Assembly: GCA_014378555.1 (NCBI GenBank)
Contig: JACMNN010000069.1
Location: 1 to 46,294 of the forward strand
Length of the DNA stretch: 46,294 nucleotides
Direction: 5' to 3'
Source of the DNA: Burkholderiales bacterium
GTDB taxonomy: Bacteria > Pseudomonadota > Gammaproteobacteria > Burkholderiales > Casimicrobiaceae
Shown here: positions 15,240 to 23,679 of the stretch, piece after piece
Layout of the letters: every line of letters starts with the position of its first letter
Numbering within the stretch: position 1 is the first letter of the stretch
Notes under the pieces: generated by a model
What the model was told of the DNA's origin: nothing
What the model saw: only the letters and a program-made list of their open reading frames with translations
The model's database searches: none
Made by a program: the position numbers and the translations under genes

Positions 15240-15281
15240 TGCGCGGCAACGTCAACATCAATCACTGAGTCCAACCTCGCC

Positions 15282-15830
15282 ATGAATCACGCCCCATTCG
15301 CCGCCGCTGAAATCGTACAGTTCTGGGCAGACGCCGGCCCCGGTCGCTGGTTCAAAAAAGACGCTACGTTTGACGACCAATTTCGCGAGCGATTTGCGGT
15401 GGCGCATGAGGCCGCCGCAGGTGGTGCGCTCGACCATTGGGCGCTTCGCGCCGAGGGTGCGTTAGCGCTCATGATTTTGCTCGATCAATATCCGCGCAAC
15501 AGTTTTCGCGGAACGGAGCGGATGTTTGCCACCGACGCGAAAGCGTTAAGCCTCGCGAAACAGGCGATTGCGCAGGGCTTCGATCAGGCGGGCGATACGG
15601 CATTGCGCCGATTTTTCTATTTGCCGTTTATGCACTCGGAAGCGTTGGCGGAGCAAGATCGATCGATCGAGCTGTATGCGCCGATCGGCGCTGAGCCGAT
15701 GCGCTTCGCGGTCCTACACCGCGACATCATTGCGCGTTTTGGCCGCTTTCCGCATCGCAATGCGCCGCTTGGGCGAGCGACGACGGTTGACGAACAGGCG
15801 TTTCTCGATGCCGGCGGATTCGCCGGTTAG
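15282..15830 (+). CDS. DUF924 family protein
   Basis: The 182-residue helical protein carries the DUF924 signatures FWADAGPGRWFKKDATFDDQ at the N-terminus, ALMILLDQYPRNSFRGT in the middle and FFYLPFMHSE towards the C-terminus, and is of normal family length. Proteins of this family are soluble with a TPR-like fold; biochemical function is not established. The gene is intact here, whereas a second copy of its 3' end survives as a stub at 18968-19102. The part from about 15676 onward belongs to that duplicated block, which continues into a dead serB copy. Confidence 0.88.
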   Translation: MNHAPFAAAEIVQFWADAGPGRWFKKDATFDDQFRERFAVAHEAAAGGALDHWALRAEGALALMILLDQYPRNSFRGTERMFATDAKALSLAKQAIAQGFDQAGDTALRRFFYLPFMHSEALAEQDRSIELYAPIGAEPMRFAVLHRDIIARFGRFPHRNAPLGRATTVDEQAFLDAGGFAG

Positions 15831-16590
15831 CGCCACAACATCGATAGTTGGACGTCTCCCCGCAGCCACCGCGAACTGCCTACAACTGCGCGCCCTGACT
15901 GCCGCCCCACGCCAACGTTCTTCCCGCGCACCTCGCCATCCCGATTGCTGAAGTAGGCCTGATCGCCATCAGTATCGAATGCATTGACGAAATTGCCGAT
16001 TTTGCGGGCGTCCAGGCCGAAGTGTCTGCGATCATTAAGACGGCAATGCGCGGTGAACGCAATTTTCAGCAAAGTCTGATCGCGCGCGTCGCTTGGCTGA
16101 AAGGTCTGTCGACGGCGGTGCTAACCGAGGTCTACGAATCACGCCTTTGACCCTCGCTAGGGCTTGCCGAATTGATGGACTACGCACACAAAAACAACGT
16201 TGAGACGTTGCTAGTTTCGGGGGGGACTCACCTACTTCACCGAGCGCATGCGGCAGCGTTTTGGCTACACCTACACCCGCGCCAACACCTTGGGCGAACG
16301 CTAAGGACGGCTTACAGGCGGCGTTTGCGGCGCGATTATCGATGTCGAAGAAAAAGTGCGTTTGCTGCGTTTTTTGGCGAGCACGTTGCCCGCCTCGCGC
16401 GGGGCAACCATTGCGATCGGCGATGGGGCCAACGATCTGCCTATGCTCAAAGCCGCCACAATGGGCGTTTCATTTCACGTGAAACCCACGGTGCGTGAGC
16501 AAGTGAAAGTGGCGATCAATGAGCGCGGATTAGACACGCTTCTTGCGTTTCTGCCCTGATTGCCGAGAACCTTCTCCGTTTCACTTGTTT
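15676..16590 (+). repeat. Direct repeat copy 1 (DUF924 3' end plus serB)
   Basis: This block of about 0.9 kb matches 18968-19880 in the same orientation, from the motif TGCGCCGATCGGC inside DUF924 to roughly 30 bp past the serB stop. In this copy DUF924 is intact and serB is dead. Limits are estimated by eye. Confidence 0.85.
15882..16559 (+). pseudogene. Degenerate serB (phosphoserine phosphatase) copy
   Basis: This stretch aligns over its whole length with the intact serB at 19167-19850 but is broken. A 21-nt gap after about 15967 removes exactly the segment encoding MDMDSTA, which contains the nucleophilic aspartates. An in-frame TGA stands at 16148-16150 (CTTTGA where the intact copy has CTTCGC), an extra base lies in the G run near 16219-16226, and a TAA at 16302-16304 replaces a sense codon. 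The 3' part still encodes the recognisable IAIGDGANDLPMLKAATMGV in another frame. The original ATG context is also changed. It cannot yield a working phosphatase. It follows the intact DUF924 gene directly. Confidence 0.93.
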
Positions 16591-16814
16591 AAAATAGCGA
16601 CTGACGCCAGCATCCGGTACGACAAAAAAGCATCAAGATTTCTCCTAGCCCACACAGTCCGCTGGCATGTCGAGAGAGCTTAGTCACTGCGGCATAAACC
16701 AGTCCAAGTTTTACGCAGAACCCCGTATCTTGGCGAAACAAAATGGCAGCACGCGACGATGCGTTTTGCTCATCAAAAGTTGCTCTGGTGATCCAACAAC
16801 TTGAGGAAAATTTT

Positions 16815-18860
16815 TTGATAATCAGAATTAAGCGACTTGTGCTTGGCATTGCCTGCGCAGGTCTTCTATCCATTTATGGCTGCGGTGGTGGTGGTGGTGG
16901 TGACGCTGGTGGTGGCGGGAGTATTGTTGCAGGGCCAAGCGCTGTGATGATTCAAGGTACCGTCGCAACCGGTGCAGCCTTTCTTGACGCGGTTGTCACC
17001 GTCCGAGACCGCACCGGTGCCATTGCCGGCACAAGTTCGCCCGTGGGCACCGATGGCGTCTTTATCGTTACGCTCGCAGACGGCACCAATCCACCGTATG
17101 TGTTGGTGGCCAACCGCACCACCGCTGCAGGGGAAGTTCAGACCATGGTCAGCGTGGCAGAGTCGGCTTCTGCGACTACAGCCAACATTACACCCATCAC
17201 CAACCTGATTGCCTCGCGCCTTTCACCCACCGGCGACCCTCTCAAGCTGGTCAGTGAATTTGTCGCCGGCACCGCCACAATAACGCCGGCAGCGGTCGTG
17301 GCGAGCGTTGCGGAAATTAACAAAATCTTAACTCCGTTGCTGGTAGCGACCGACACTACAGGGGCGGATCCGCTGAAAAGCGCTTTTTCAACCAACGGCA
17401 GTGGCTATGATCGTTTACTGGATTCGCTCAAGATCACTATTACGCCGACCAATGCGTCTTCCACCAATATTGAAATCGCCGTTAAGCAGAAACTGCTGGA
17501 AGGCATGCAGCCCACGGTAATTAAGTTTGTCAGCAGTGCGACCAACTTGCCTTCTCTGCCTCCCATTGACCGCGCAAACTTAGTCACCTCCGGCACCTCT
17601 GTCCTGATTGCCGATTTACTGAAAAGTCTCAGTGCCTGCTACGCGCTGCCACTGGCTAGCCGAGTCGATACCGCAGGCACCGGAGTCGCAGCAGACATCA
17701 GGGCAACTACCTGCAAAAGCCTATTTTTCGGCAACAATCCTGCAAACTTTAGGAGCGACGGCGACGTCGTTGGCTCAGACAAGCTGTTCAGCGGAATGTT
17801 TACCACTAGCGGCTCCGGCACAGTCTTCAGCCAAGGCAGCTATGAGGCTACGCAGGGCAACGGTGATCTGGTTGTAGGATACAAAAGCCAAGACGCTGGC
17901 GGGAACGGGGGTTTTGATACTTTTGTTGTACGCATCGATACCGATGGAAAGCTCAAGTTAATCGGCAACCAATATCAGTACCCCGGTGGTGTTGCCGCGT
18001 ACCACCAGTTTCGTCAATTCATCACGCTGAACCAGTCCGCCTACAACTACTACAGCACGGGCTACAACATGAACTTCCCCGACGTCAAAGGCGGTCGCGG
18101 TGTAGCTTCCTCGATATTTGATCGTGTGGTGGTTACAACACCTAACGGCGCTTCCGTCACCCTTAAGCCAAGCGCGGGTAAGTCGCATTTGAATTTGGTG
18201 AAGTCCTCGGTGGTCACCGGCACCAGCTATCTCAGGCTGCGCAGCGTGTTTGCAGACAGTGCGACCGTCGGAGACATTCCCACAATGGACTCCAACCTGG
18301 TCTTTTCCAACATCCCCTTTACAGATCAGGACGTTGCATACATTGCAGCACAAAGCGTCTGGACTTTTAGCTACTATCTAGCAGCAAACACCGCGCCGAA
18401 TGGGGCAGCTGATGCCACCCAGTATTTCAAAACGCGAGCCCGGGCACTGACGATAGAAGAGCTCAAGCGTCAAGGGCTGCCGCAGCTGTCCCCCACTCTC
18501 ATCAGCGCGATACAAGCCAAAACCAGCGTGTACCCAGGGCATGCACCCTTGCCTACCGACGGCCCATTGAGCGGTTTGGACTTTTCTGTGCCATCAGGCA
18601 CCTTGCCAGTGTCGCGAATTAAACTCTTTGGACGCCTTAATCTCGCCACTGATGGTCAAATTTTTGATGAATCGGTCGAAGTCGGGCTAACTGCAAGAAC
18701 CGGCAGCATCGCCTGCACGGCAGTAGGCAGCGCTCGCTGTGGCTTGGCCGGCGCGTTTGCCGCCTCAACCTATGCCACTGGACTGCATTTGTATTCCCTC
18801 GACGCAGCCGGCCGGGAGTTTATTAATTTTTATGCGATGTATCAGTTGATCAAGCCGTAA
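16815..18860 (+). CDS. Large lipoprotein of unknown function
   Basis: The 681-residue product starts at TTG 16815 (GAGG ribosome site 8 nt upstream). This gives a proper lipoprotein signal peptide, MIIRIKRLVLGIACAGLL then SIYGC with the lipidated Cys near residue 23, followed by a flexible Gly-rich linker GGGGGGDAGGGG. The in-frame upstream extension to 16743 lacks signal-peptide character. The mature part is Thr/Ser/Ala-rich; its first region (VMIQGTVATGAAFLDAVVTV) resembles a carboxypeptidase-regulatory-like Ig fold, seen at the start of many Burkholderiales surface lipoproteins. The remainder is not recognised. Two C-terminal cysteines (ACTAVG and RCGLAG) could pair. The gene is flanked by the two halves of the DUF924-serB duplication. 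Confidence 0.75.
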   Translation: MIIRIKRLVLGIACAGLLSIYGCGGGGGGDAGGGGSIVAGPSAVMIQGTVATGAAFLDAVVTVRDRTGAIAGTSSPVGTDGVFIVTLADGTNPPYVLVANRTTAAGEVQTMVSVAESASATTANITPITNLIASRLSPTGDPLKLVSEFVAGTATITPAAVVASVAEINKILTPLLVATDTTGADPLKSAFSTNGSGYDRLLDSLKITITPTNASSTNIEIAVKQKLLEGMQPTVIKFVSSATNLPSLPPIDRANLVTSGTSVLIADLLKSLSACYALPLASRVDTAGTGVAADIRATTCKSLFFGNNPANFRSDGDVVGSDKLFSGMFTTSGSGTVFSQGSYEATQGNGDLVVGYKSQDAGGNGGFDTFVVRIDTDGKLKLIGNQYQYPGGVAAYHQFRQFITLNQSAYNYYSTGYNMNFPDVKGGRGVASSIFDRVVVTTPNGASVTLKPSAGKSHLNLVKSSVVTGTSYLRLRSVFADSATVGDIPTMDSNLVFSNIPFTDQDVAYIAAQSVWTFSYYLAANTAPNGAADATQYFKTRARALTIEELKRQGLPQLSPTLISAIQAKTSVYPGHAPLPTDGPLSGLDFSVPSGTLPVSRIKLFGRLNLATDGQIFDESVEVGLTARTGSIACTAVGSARCGLAGAFAASTYATGLHLYSLDAAGREFINFYAMYQLIKP

Positions 18861-18967
18861 TCACCGCAATCTTGCTGCAGCGCCTGCGCAACATGCCGGT
18901 CAAAGGTCCTGATTCAGCTCGGGGTTTTTATACTCTCTGGTCCGGCAATCGGCAGGATGTTCGCGTG

Positions 18968-19102
18968 ATGCGCCGATCGGCAATGAGCCGATGCGCTTCG
19001 CGGTCTTGCACTGCGACATCATTGCGCGTCAATGCGCCGCTGCGACGAGCCACAACAGCTAAAGAACAGGCGTGTCTCGATGCCGACGGATTCGCCGGCT
19101 AG
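18968..19102 (+). pseudogene. DUF924 3'-end remnant
   Basis: Only the last part of DUF924 remains: it encodes EPMRFAVLHCDIIAR and, after a 20-nt deletion that shifts the frame, a tail matching LDADGFAG up to the TAG at 19100-19102. The intact parent-like gene is at 15282-15830. Confidence 0.85.
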
Positions 19103-19166
19103 TTTCGCGGCATCAATCGCTGGACGTCCGCCCGCAGCCACCGCGCACTGCCTACAATTGCGCCCC

Positions 19167-19850
19167 ATGACTGCCGCCCACGCCAACCTGCTTCCCGCGC
19201 ACCTCGCCATTCCGATTGCCCAAGTTGGCCTAATCGCCATGGACATGGATTCGACCGCCATCACTATTGAATGTATTGACGAAATTGCCGATTTTGCGGG
19301 CGTCAAGGCCGAAGTGTCGGCGATCACTGAGGCGGCAATGCGCGGTGAACTTGATTTTCAGCATAGTCTAATCGCGCGCGTCGCCTGCCTTGAAGGACTG
19401 TCGACGGCGGTGCTAACCGAGGTCTACGAAGCACGTCTTCGCCCCTCGCCGGGGCTTGCTGAATTGATGATCTACGCGCACCAAAACAACGTTAAGACGT
19501 TGCTAATTTCGGGTGGTTTCACCTATTTCACTGAGCGCATGCGGCAGCGTTTTGGCTTCACCTACACCCGCGCCAATACGCTGGGTGAACGCGACGGACG
19601 GCTCACCGGCGCCGTTTGCGGGGCGATTGTCGATGCCGAAGAAAAACAGCGGTTGCTGCGTTTTGTGGCGAGCACGCTGCCCGCCTCGCGCAGCGCAACG
19701 ATTGCGATTGGCGATGGGGCCAACGATCTGCCGATGCTCAAAGCCGCCACCATGGGCGTTGCTTTTCACGCCAAACCCACGGTGCGCGAGCAAGTGAAAG
19801 TGGCGATCAATGCGGGCGGATTAGACACGCTTCTCGCGCTAATGCCCTAA
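19167..19850 (+). CDS. serB: Phosphoserine phosphatase
   Basis: The 227-residue HAD-superfamily enzyme performs the last step of serine biosynthesis, hydrolysing phosphoserine in the cytoplasm. Motif I is AMDMDSTAITIECIDEIADF (nucleophile Asp26 and Asp28), motif II ISGGFTYFTERM (Ser), then the conserved RANTLGERDGRLTGAV, and motif IV AIGDGANDLPMLKAATMGVA. It lacks the N-terminal ACT-like domain of E. coli SerB (322 residues), like many short homologues. I chose ATG 19167 (MTAAHANLLPAHLA) because the upstream frame is the DUF924 remnant. A broken paralogue lies at 15882-16559, so this is the only functional copy in the window. Confidence 0.92.
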   Translation: MTAAHANLLPAHLAIPIAQVGLIAMDMDSTAITIECIDEIADFAGVKAEVSAITEAAMRGELDFQHSLIARVACLEGLSTAVLTEVYEARLRPSPGLAELMIYAHQNNVKTLLISGGFTYFTERMRQRFGFTYTRANTLGERDGRLTGAVCGAIVDAEEKQRLLRFVASTLPASRSATIAIGDGANDLPMLKAATMGVAFHAKPTVREQVKVAINAGGLDTLLALMP

Positions 19851-19945
19851 TTGCTCACAACTTATTCCATTTGAACTCGGTTTTTTGCACGCCGTTTGCT
19901 AGACTTTTGTCCTGTGAGGGACACCGCTTTTCCTCGGAGAAAATT

Positions 19946-22900
19946 ATGAAACTTAAATCATCTAACGCCGCGCTGGCCATTCTGTTGGGCGGCGCGTCGA
20001 TTGTCACGCCCGCGGCCGCTCAAGACGCGGCAAAGCCCACACCCGGTGCAGCGCTTCAATATGTTGGCGCCGACACCCGCCTGGGCATCGGCTATGACAG
20101 CCAAACCAAGCTACGCGGCGAATTGTTTCAGGTGTTGCGCAGCGACGAACAGTCCGCCACTCTTGCCGAAATCTGGGCCAGCCGCGACTCCGGTGGCGCC
20201 AAGCTTTCGCACCATTGGAGCGGCAACGGCAGCTCGGTCAATAAGGTTTTCGGGGCGCTCGATCAGGGCGCTGGTGACATGCGCAAGGCCTCGCTCGGCG
20301 GCGGTCAGGAATACGAACAATGGTTTTGGAACACCTACCTTAGCAAGGGCCTCAGCGGCGCACGGCTGACCGGTACGGCGGCCATCGCAAGCACCATTAT
20401 TCAGTCGGGCACAGACGCCGGACGGCCCTACGCTGAAGACGTCACCACGACCGTCACCACGCGTTCGTTTCAGCGTCCGTATGACTGGGGCGTGGGCGCA
20501 CGGGCCGGTCATTTCTACGAATCCGCTTTGTTGCGCGTTACCGCGGGTGTTGACTACGAATGGGGTAAGTTCTCATCCAGGCAATGGACGGGTACGCTGA
20601 TGGCCGAAAAATTCTTTGCTGGATCGCCTATTTCGGTCGCCATCACCGGTGAAATTAATCGCCGCTCCGGTGACTTTGAAGGCGCCCGCAACGATCAGCG
20701 CGGCTTGGTCATGTTGCGCTACGAATTCGGCGGGCCGAGGACAAATTTCCGTCCGAACCGGGTGACCCGCAGCGTGACCACCACCGAGCGCGTGCCCGAT
20801 CCGAATTGGCGGCCCGCGGTCGCCGCCGTTGTAGCGCCTGCCGCAGCGCCAGTCGCAGCGGTTGCCGCTGTCAGCAAGCCGGTCGAGGCAACCACGCGCA
20901 TCGAAAAACGCGTCACTCGCGCCAATGCAAACGATGCGCAGGAAACCTATTTCGATCTCGGCTCTGCCAAACTTAAACCGGCAGCGCTTAAAGAACTCGA
21001 CGCGCTGGTCGTTCGCATCACCACCCAGCGGCCCTATGTAGAGCTTAAAGTCGACGTTGTCGGCCACACCTGTCCGACCGGCGCGGATCGCGACAACGTA
21101 CTGCTGTCGGCCAAACGTGCCGACGCGGTCAAGGCGTATCTCGTCGCAAAGGGCATACCAAGCGAATTGGTGACCGCCAGCGGCAAAGCAGGCCGATCGC
21201 CGAAGTATCCTGAAGTTAAAGGCCAGAGCTTCCGCAATCGTCGCGCCGACACTGAAGTTTCGATCGTTAAAGAGAAAATCGAAGAGGTCCGCGTTACAGT
21301 GCCCGGCACAGCGGCAACAGCGGCCGCCACGCCCGTAGCGCCGGTTGCACCTCCCGCAGTTGTAGCCGCCCCGGCGACCGCACCCATGATTGAGCGTCAA
21401 GTCACGCGAGACATCGTTGAAGACGTGCCAAACGGCTGGATCTCACGCGCGCTGCACAATCCGGCGCAACACAAAACCAGCGTCGACAGCTACCGCTGGT
21501 TAGAGGCGAGCACGGCACAAGCCACGGGGCCACGTCGCTTCATCAATCGCGGCCCGGCCGCAGTTAACGACGCGTACACCATCGATTGCGCAGCCCCGGT
21601 CACGTTTAACGTGCTCGCTAACGATAGCGATCCTGATGGCGACGCGCTGACGATCACCTCAGTGTCAACACCGTCCAAAGGTACGGTCGCTATTTCTGGC
21701 GGACGGATCGTCTACACACCAAGCGCTTCCAGCTGCGGTGGTGCGACCGATAGCTTCACCTACAACATCAGTGATGGCAAAGGCGGCACCGCCACTGCAT
21801 CGGTAGCAGTGACCATTAACAACACGACGCCGATCAATACACCGCCGGTGGCAGTCAACGATGCCTACACCGTTAATTGCTCGACACCGAGAGCCTTCAA
21901 CGTGCTGCTGAATGACAGCGACAAAGACGGCGACAAGCTCACCATTACCTCGGTTTCCATGCCGGGCAAAGGCACGGCAGTCATCTCGAATGGCAACATC
22001 GTCTACACCGCTGCGGCAAATACGTGCGGCGGTGCAACCGACAACTTCACCTACAGCATCAGTGATGGCAATGGCGGCACCAGTACAGCAACCGTTGCAG
22101 TGACCATTAACAACACGACGCCACCGCCACCAGCGAATACCGCGCCGGTTGCAGTCAACGATGCCTACGCCATTAATTGCGGGGCCGCGAGCACGTTCGA
22201 CGTGTTGTTGAATGACAGCGATAAGGACGGCGACAAACTCACCATCACCTCGGTTTCAGCACCGGGCAAAGGCAGCGCAGTTATCTCCGGCGGAAAAATT
22301 GTCTACACCCCAGCGGCAAACACCTGCGGCGGCGCGACCGACAGCTTCACCTACAGCATCAGCGACGGCAATGGCGGCACCAGTACAGCAACCGTTGCAG
22401 TGACGATCAACAACACGACGCCACCGCCGCCAGTGAACGTAGCGCCGGTGGCCGTCAACGATGCCTACATCGTAGATTGCTCGGTAGCCAACACGTTTAA
22501 CGTGTTGTTGAATGACAGCGACAAGGACGGCGACAAACTGACCATTACCTCGGTTTCAACGCCGGGCAAAGGCACCGCGGTCATCGCAAACGGCAACATC
22601 GTCTACACCGCAGCGGCCAACACCTGCGGCGGCGCAACCGACAGCTTCACCTACAGCATCAGTGACGGCAAAGGCGGCACAGCGACCGCAACGGTAGCCG
22701 TGACCATCAGAAACACGCTCCCGGTTCTGCCCGCCAATAATGCCCCGGTTGCGGTGAACGATTTGTACATCGTGCCATGTCGTACCGGCGCAGTGCTTGA
22801 CGTGCTCACCAACGATAGTGATCGGGACGGCGACCCACTGACCATCACCTCGGTCAGAGCAATTTCGCAATCGTCAGTCGCCTTGCTGTCGATCAGCGCG

Positions 22901-23023
22901 GATAGAAGAACACTTACGTACACCCCTGGCGCGTCCTGCTTTGTGACTGAGATGTTCAGCTACACCATTAGCGACGGCAGGGGCGGCACAGCAACGGCAA
23001 CGGTCACGCTGATTGATCCGTAA
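19946..23023 (+). CDS. OmpA-domain surface protein with five tandem Ig/cadherin-like repeats
   Basis: The 1025-residue product starts at ATG 19946 behind GGAG; the longer frame upstream only overlaps serB out of frame. It has a signal peptide (AALAILLGGASIVTPAAAQ), an N-terminal beta-rich domain with barrel-like strands (to about residue 265), an Ala/Val/Pro linker, and an OmpA/MotB peptidoglycan-binding domain at about 332-447 (ETYFDLGSAKLKPAALKELD ... RNRRADTEVSIV). After a second linker come five tandem domains of about 97-100 residues with FNVLLNDSDKDGDKLTITSV and SFTYSISDGNGGT, the pattern of Ig/cadherin-like repeats of large surface proteins. Each repeat has two cysteines. The DxDxDGD loops suggest Ca2+ binding. 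Putative outer-membrane anchor or adhesin. Confidence 0.85.
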   Translation: MKLKSSNAALAILLGGASIVTPAAAQDAAKPTPGAALQYVGADTRLGIGYDSQTKLRGELFQVLRSDEQSATLAEIWASRDSGGAKLSHHWSGNGSSVNKVFGALDQGAGDMRKASLGGGQEYEQWFWNTYLSKGLSGARLTGTAAIASTIIQSGTDAGRPYAEDVTTTVTTRSFQRPYDWGVGARAGHFYESALLRVTAGVDYEWGKFSSRQWTGTLMAEKFFAGSPISVAITGEINRRSGDFEGARNDQRGLVMLRYEFGGPRTNFRPNRVTRSVTTTERVPDPNWRPAVAAVVAPAAAPVAAVAAVSKPVEATTRIEKRVTRANANDAQETYFDLGSAKLKPAALKELDALVVRITTQRPYVELKVDVVGHTCPTGADRDNVLLSAKRADAVKAYLVAKGIPSELVTASGKAGRSPKYPEVKGQSFRNRRADTEVSIVKEKIEEVRVTVPGTAATAAATPVAPVAPPAVVAAPATAPMIERQVTRDIVEDVPNGWISRALHNPAQHKTSVDSYRWLEASTAQATGPRRFINRGPAAVNDAYTIDCAAPVTFNVLANDSDPDGDALTITSVSTPSKGTVAISGGRIVYTPSASSCGGATDSFTYNISDGKGGTATASVAVTINNTTPINTPPVAVNDAYTVNCSTPRAFNVLLNDSDKDGDKLTITSVSMPGKGTAVISNGNIVYTAAANTCGGATDNFTYSISDGNGGTSTATVAVTINNTTPPPPANTAPVAVNDAYAINCGAASTFDVLLNDSDKDGDKLTITSVSAPGKGSAVISGGKIVYTPAANTCGGATDSFTYSISDGNGGTSTATVAVTINNTTPPPPVNVAPVAVNDAYIVDCSVANTFNVLLNDSDKDGDKLTITSVSTPGKGTAVIANGNIVYTAAANTCGGATDSFTYSISDGKGGTATATVAVTIRNTLPVLPANNAPVAVNDLYIVPCRTGAVLDVLTNDSDRDGDPLTITSVRAISQSSVALLSISADRRTLTYTPGASCFVTEMFSYTISDGRGGTATATVTLIDP
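21559..23020 (+). repeat. Five in-gene tandem repeats, 300-bp period
   Basis: Repeat starts are marked by VAVNDAY-like codons near 21559, 21850, 22150, 22450 and 22750. The last four steps are exactly 300 bp and the first 291 bp. Units 2-4 are the most alike at DNA level; unit 5 is more diverged. Such arrays change copy number by recombination. Confidence 0.9.
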
Positions 23024-23064
23024 ATCCTGACCAGTACGATTGCGCTCGCTCCGTGTGCGATGCA

Positions 23065-23094
23065 AAATGGGCCGCTTCAGCGGCCCATTTTTTT
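23065..23094 (+). terminator. Rho-independent terminator after the OmpA-repeat gene
   Basis: AAATGGGCCGC-TTCA-GCGGCCCATTT forms an 11-bp stem with a tetraloop, followed by T residues. It ends only 6 nt before the ATG of the next gene. Confidence 0.9.
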
Positions 23095-23100
23095 CACTTC

Positions 23101-23619
23101 ATGCGGCATATTCTTTTGATCCATCATTCCGCTAGCGGCGGCACACGTGCGCTGGTGGCTGCGTTTTGCGACGGCGCCTCGGCGACCGATGGCGTGAGCG
23201 TAATAACCCGCTCGGCACAAGTTGCGACGGCAGCTGATGTCCGAAAAGCCGACGCGTTAATCATCGCCACCCCCGAAAATTTCGGCTACATGGCGGGCTC
23301 AATCAAGGAATTTTTTGACCGCGTCTTTTATGCCTGCATGGCCGACACAACAGCACTCGGCGGCGGCACCGAGAGTGTTGTTGCAGGACGGCCATACTCG
23401 GTGCTAATTTGCGCTGGCAACGACGGCTCGGGCGCGATGCTCAGCGTTGATCGAATCATCACCGGGTGGCGGATGCGCAAAGTGCATCCCGGCGTGATTG
23501 CGCGGCGTGTCGGCGGCGAGGCGGGGTCGTCTAGGGGCACATTGCGCGAAGACGACTTGGTGGCTTGCCGCGAGATGGGTCAGTTGTTTGCTGAGGGCTT
23601 ATTGATGGGGGCGCTGTAG
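23101..23619 (+). CDS. Flavodoxin-fold / NAD(P)H-dependent reductase family protein
   Basis: The 172-residue product has a flavodoxin-like alpha/beta fold: MRHILLIHHSASGGTRALV (phosphate-binding loop at strand 1), DALIIATPENFGYMAGSIKE followed by FFDRVF, and RPYSVLICAGNDGSG. This is the FMN-binding pattern of small NADPH-dependent FMN reductases and WrbA-like proteins. I chose ATG 23101; the in-frame GTG at 23053 would place the terminator hairpin inside the coding sequence. No ribosome-binding site is evident. The substrate is unknown. Confidence 0.8.
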   Translation: MRHILLIHHSASGGTRALVAAFCDGASATDGVSVITRSAQVATAADVRKADALIIATPENFGYMAGSIKEFFDRVFYACMADTTALGGGTESVVAGRPYSVLICAGNDGSGAMLSVDRIITGWRMRKVHPGVIARRVGGEAGSSRGTLREDDLVACREMGQLFAEGLLMGAL

Positions 23620-23679
23620 GGCGTGCAGCCGCACACCTGGTCGGTCGTGCCCGCTGCAGCGTCGCCTACACCGGTGAAT

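Larger units (their letters stand above)
18968..19880 (+). repeat. Direct repeat copy 2 (DUF924 stub plus intact serB)
   Basis: Second copy of the block described at 15676-16590. Here the DUF924 part is truncated at its 5' side and carries a 20-nt deletion, while serB is intact. The two copies are separated by about 2.4 kb that holds the lipoprotein gene. Confidence 0.85.

Noticed and set aside
15831-16559. Short independent plus-strand genes in this region
   Set aside because: All are fragments of the decayed serB copy in shifting frames.
15676-19880. Composite transposon flanked by direct repeats
   Set aside because: The repeats are housekeeping gene fragments with no transposase or terminal inverted repeats.
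19616-19945. N-terminal extension of the OmpA-repeat protein into serB
   Set aside because: It is serB read in another frame. A proper signal peptide and ribosome site begin at ATG 19946.
20573-21400. Minus-strand frame opposite the OmpA-repeat gene
   Set aside because: Cys/Gly/Arg-rich shadow of a GC-rich coding region.
21559-23020. 300-bp periodic repeats considered as CRISPR or another array
   Set aside because: The period is within one open reading frame, units encode full protein domains, and there are no short repeats with unique spacers.
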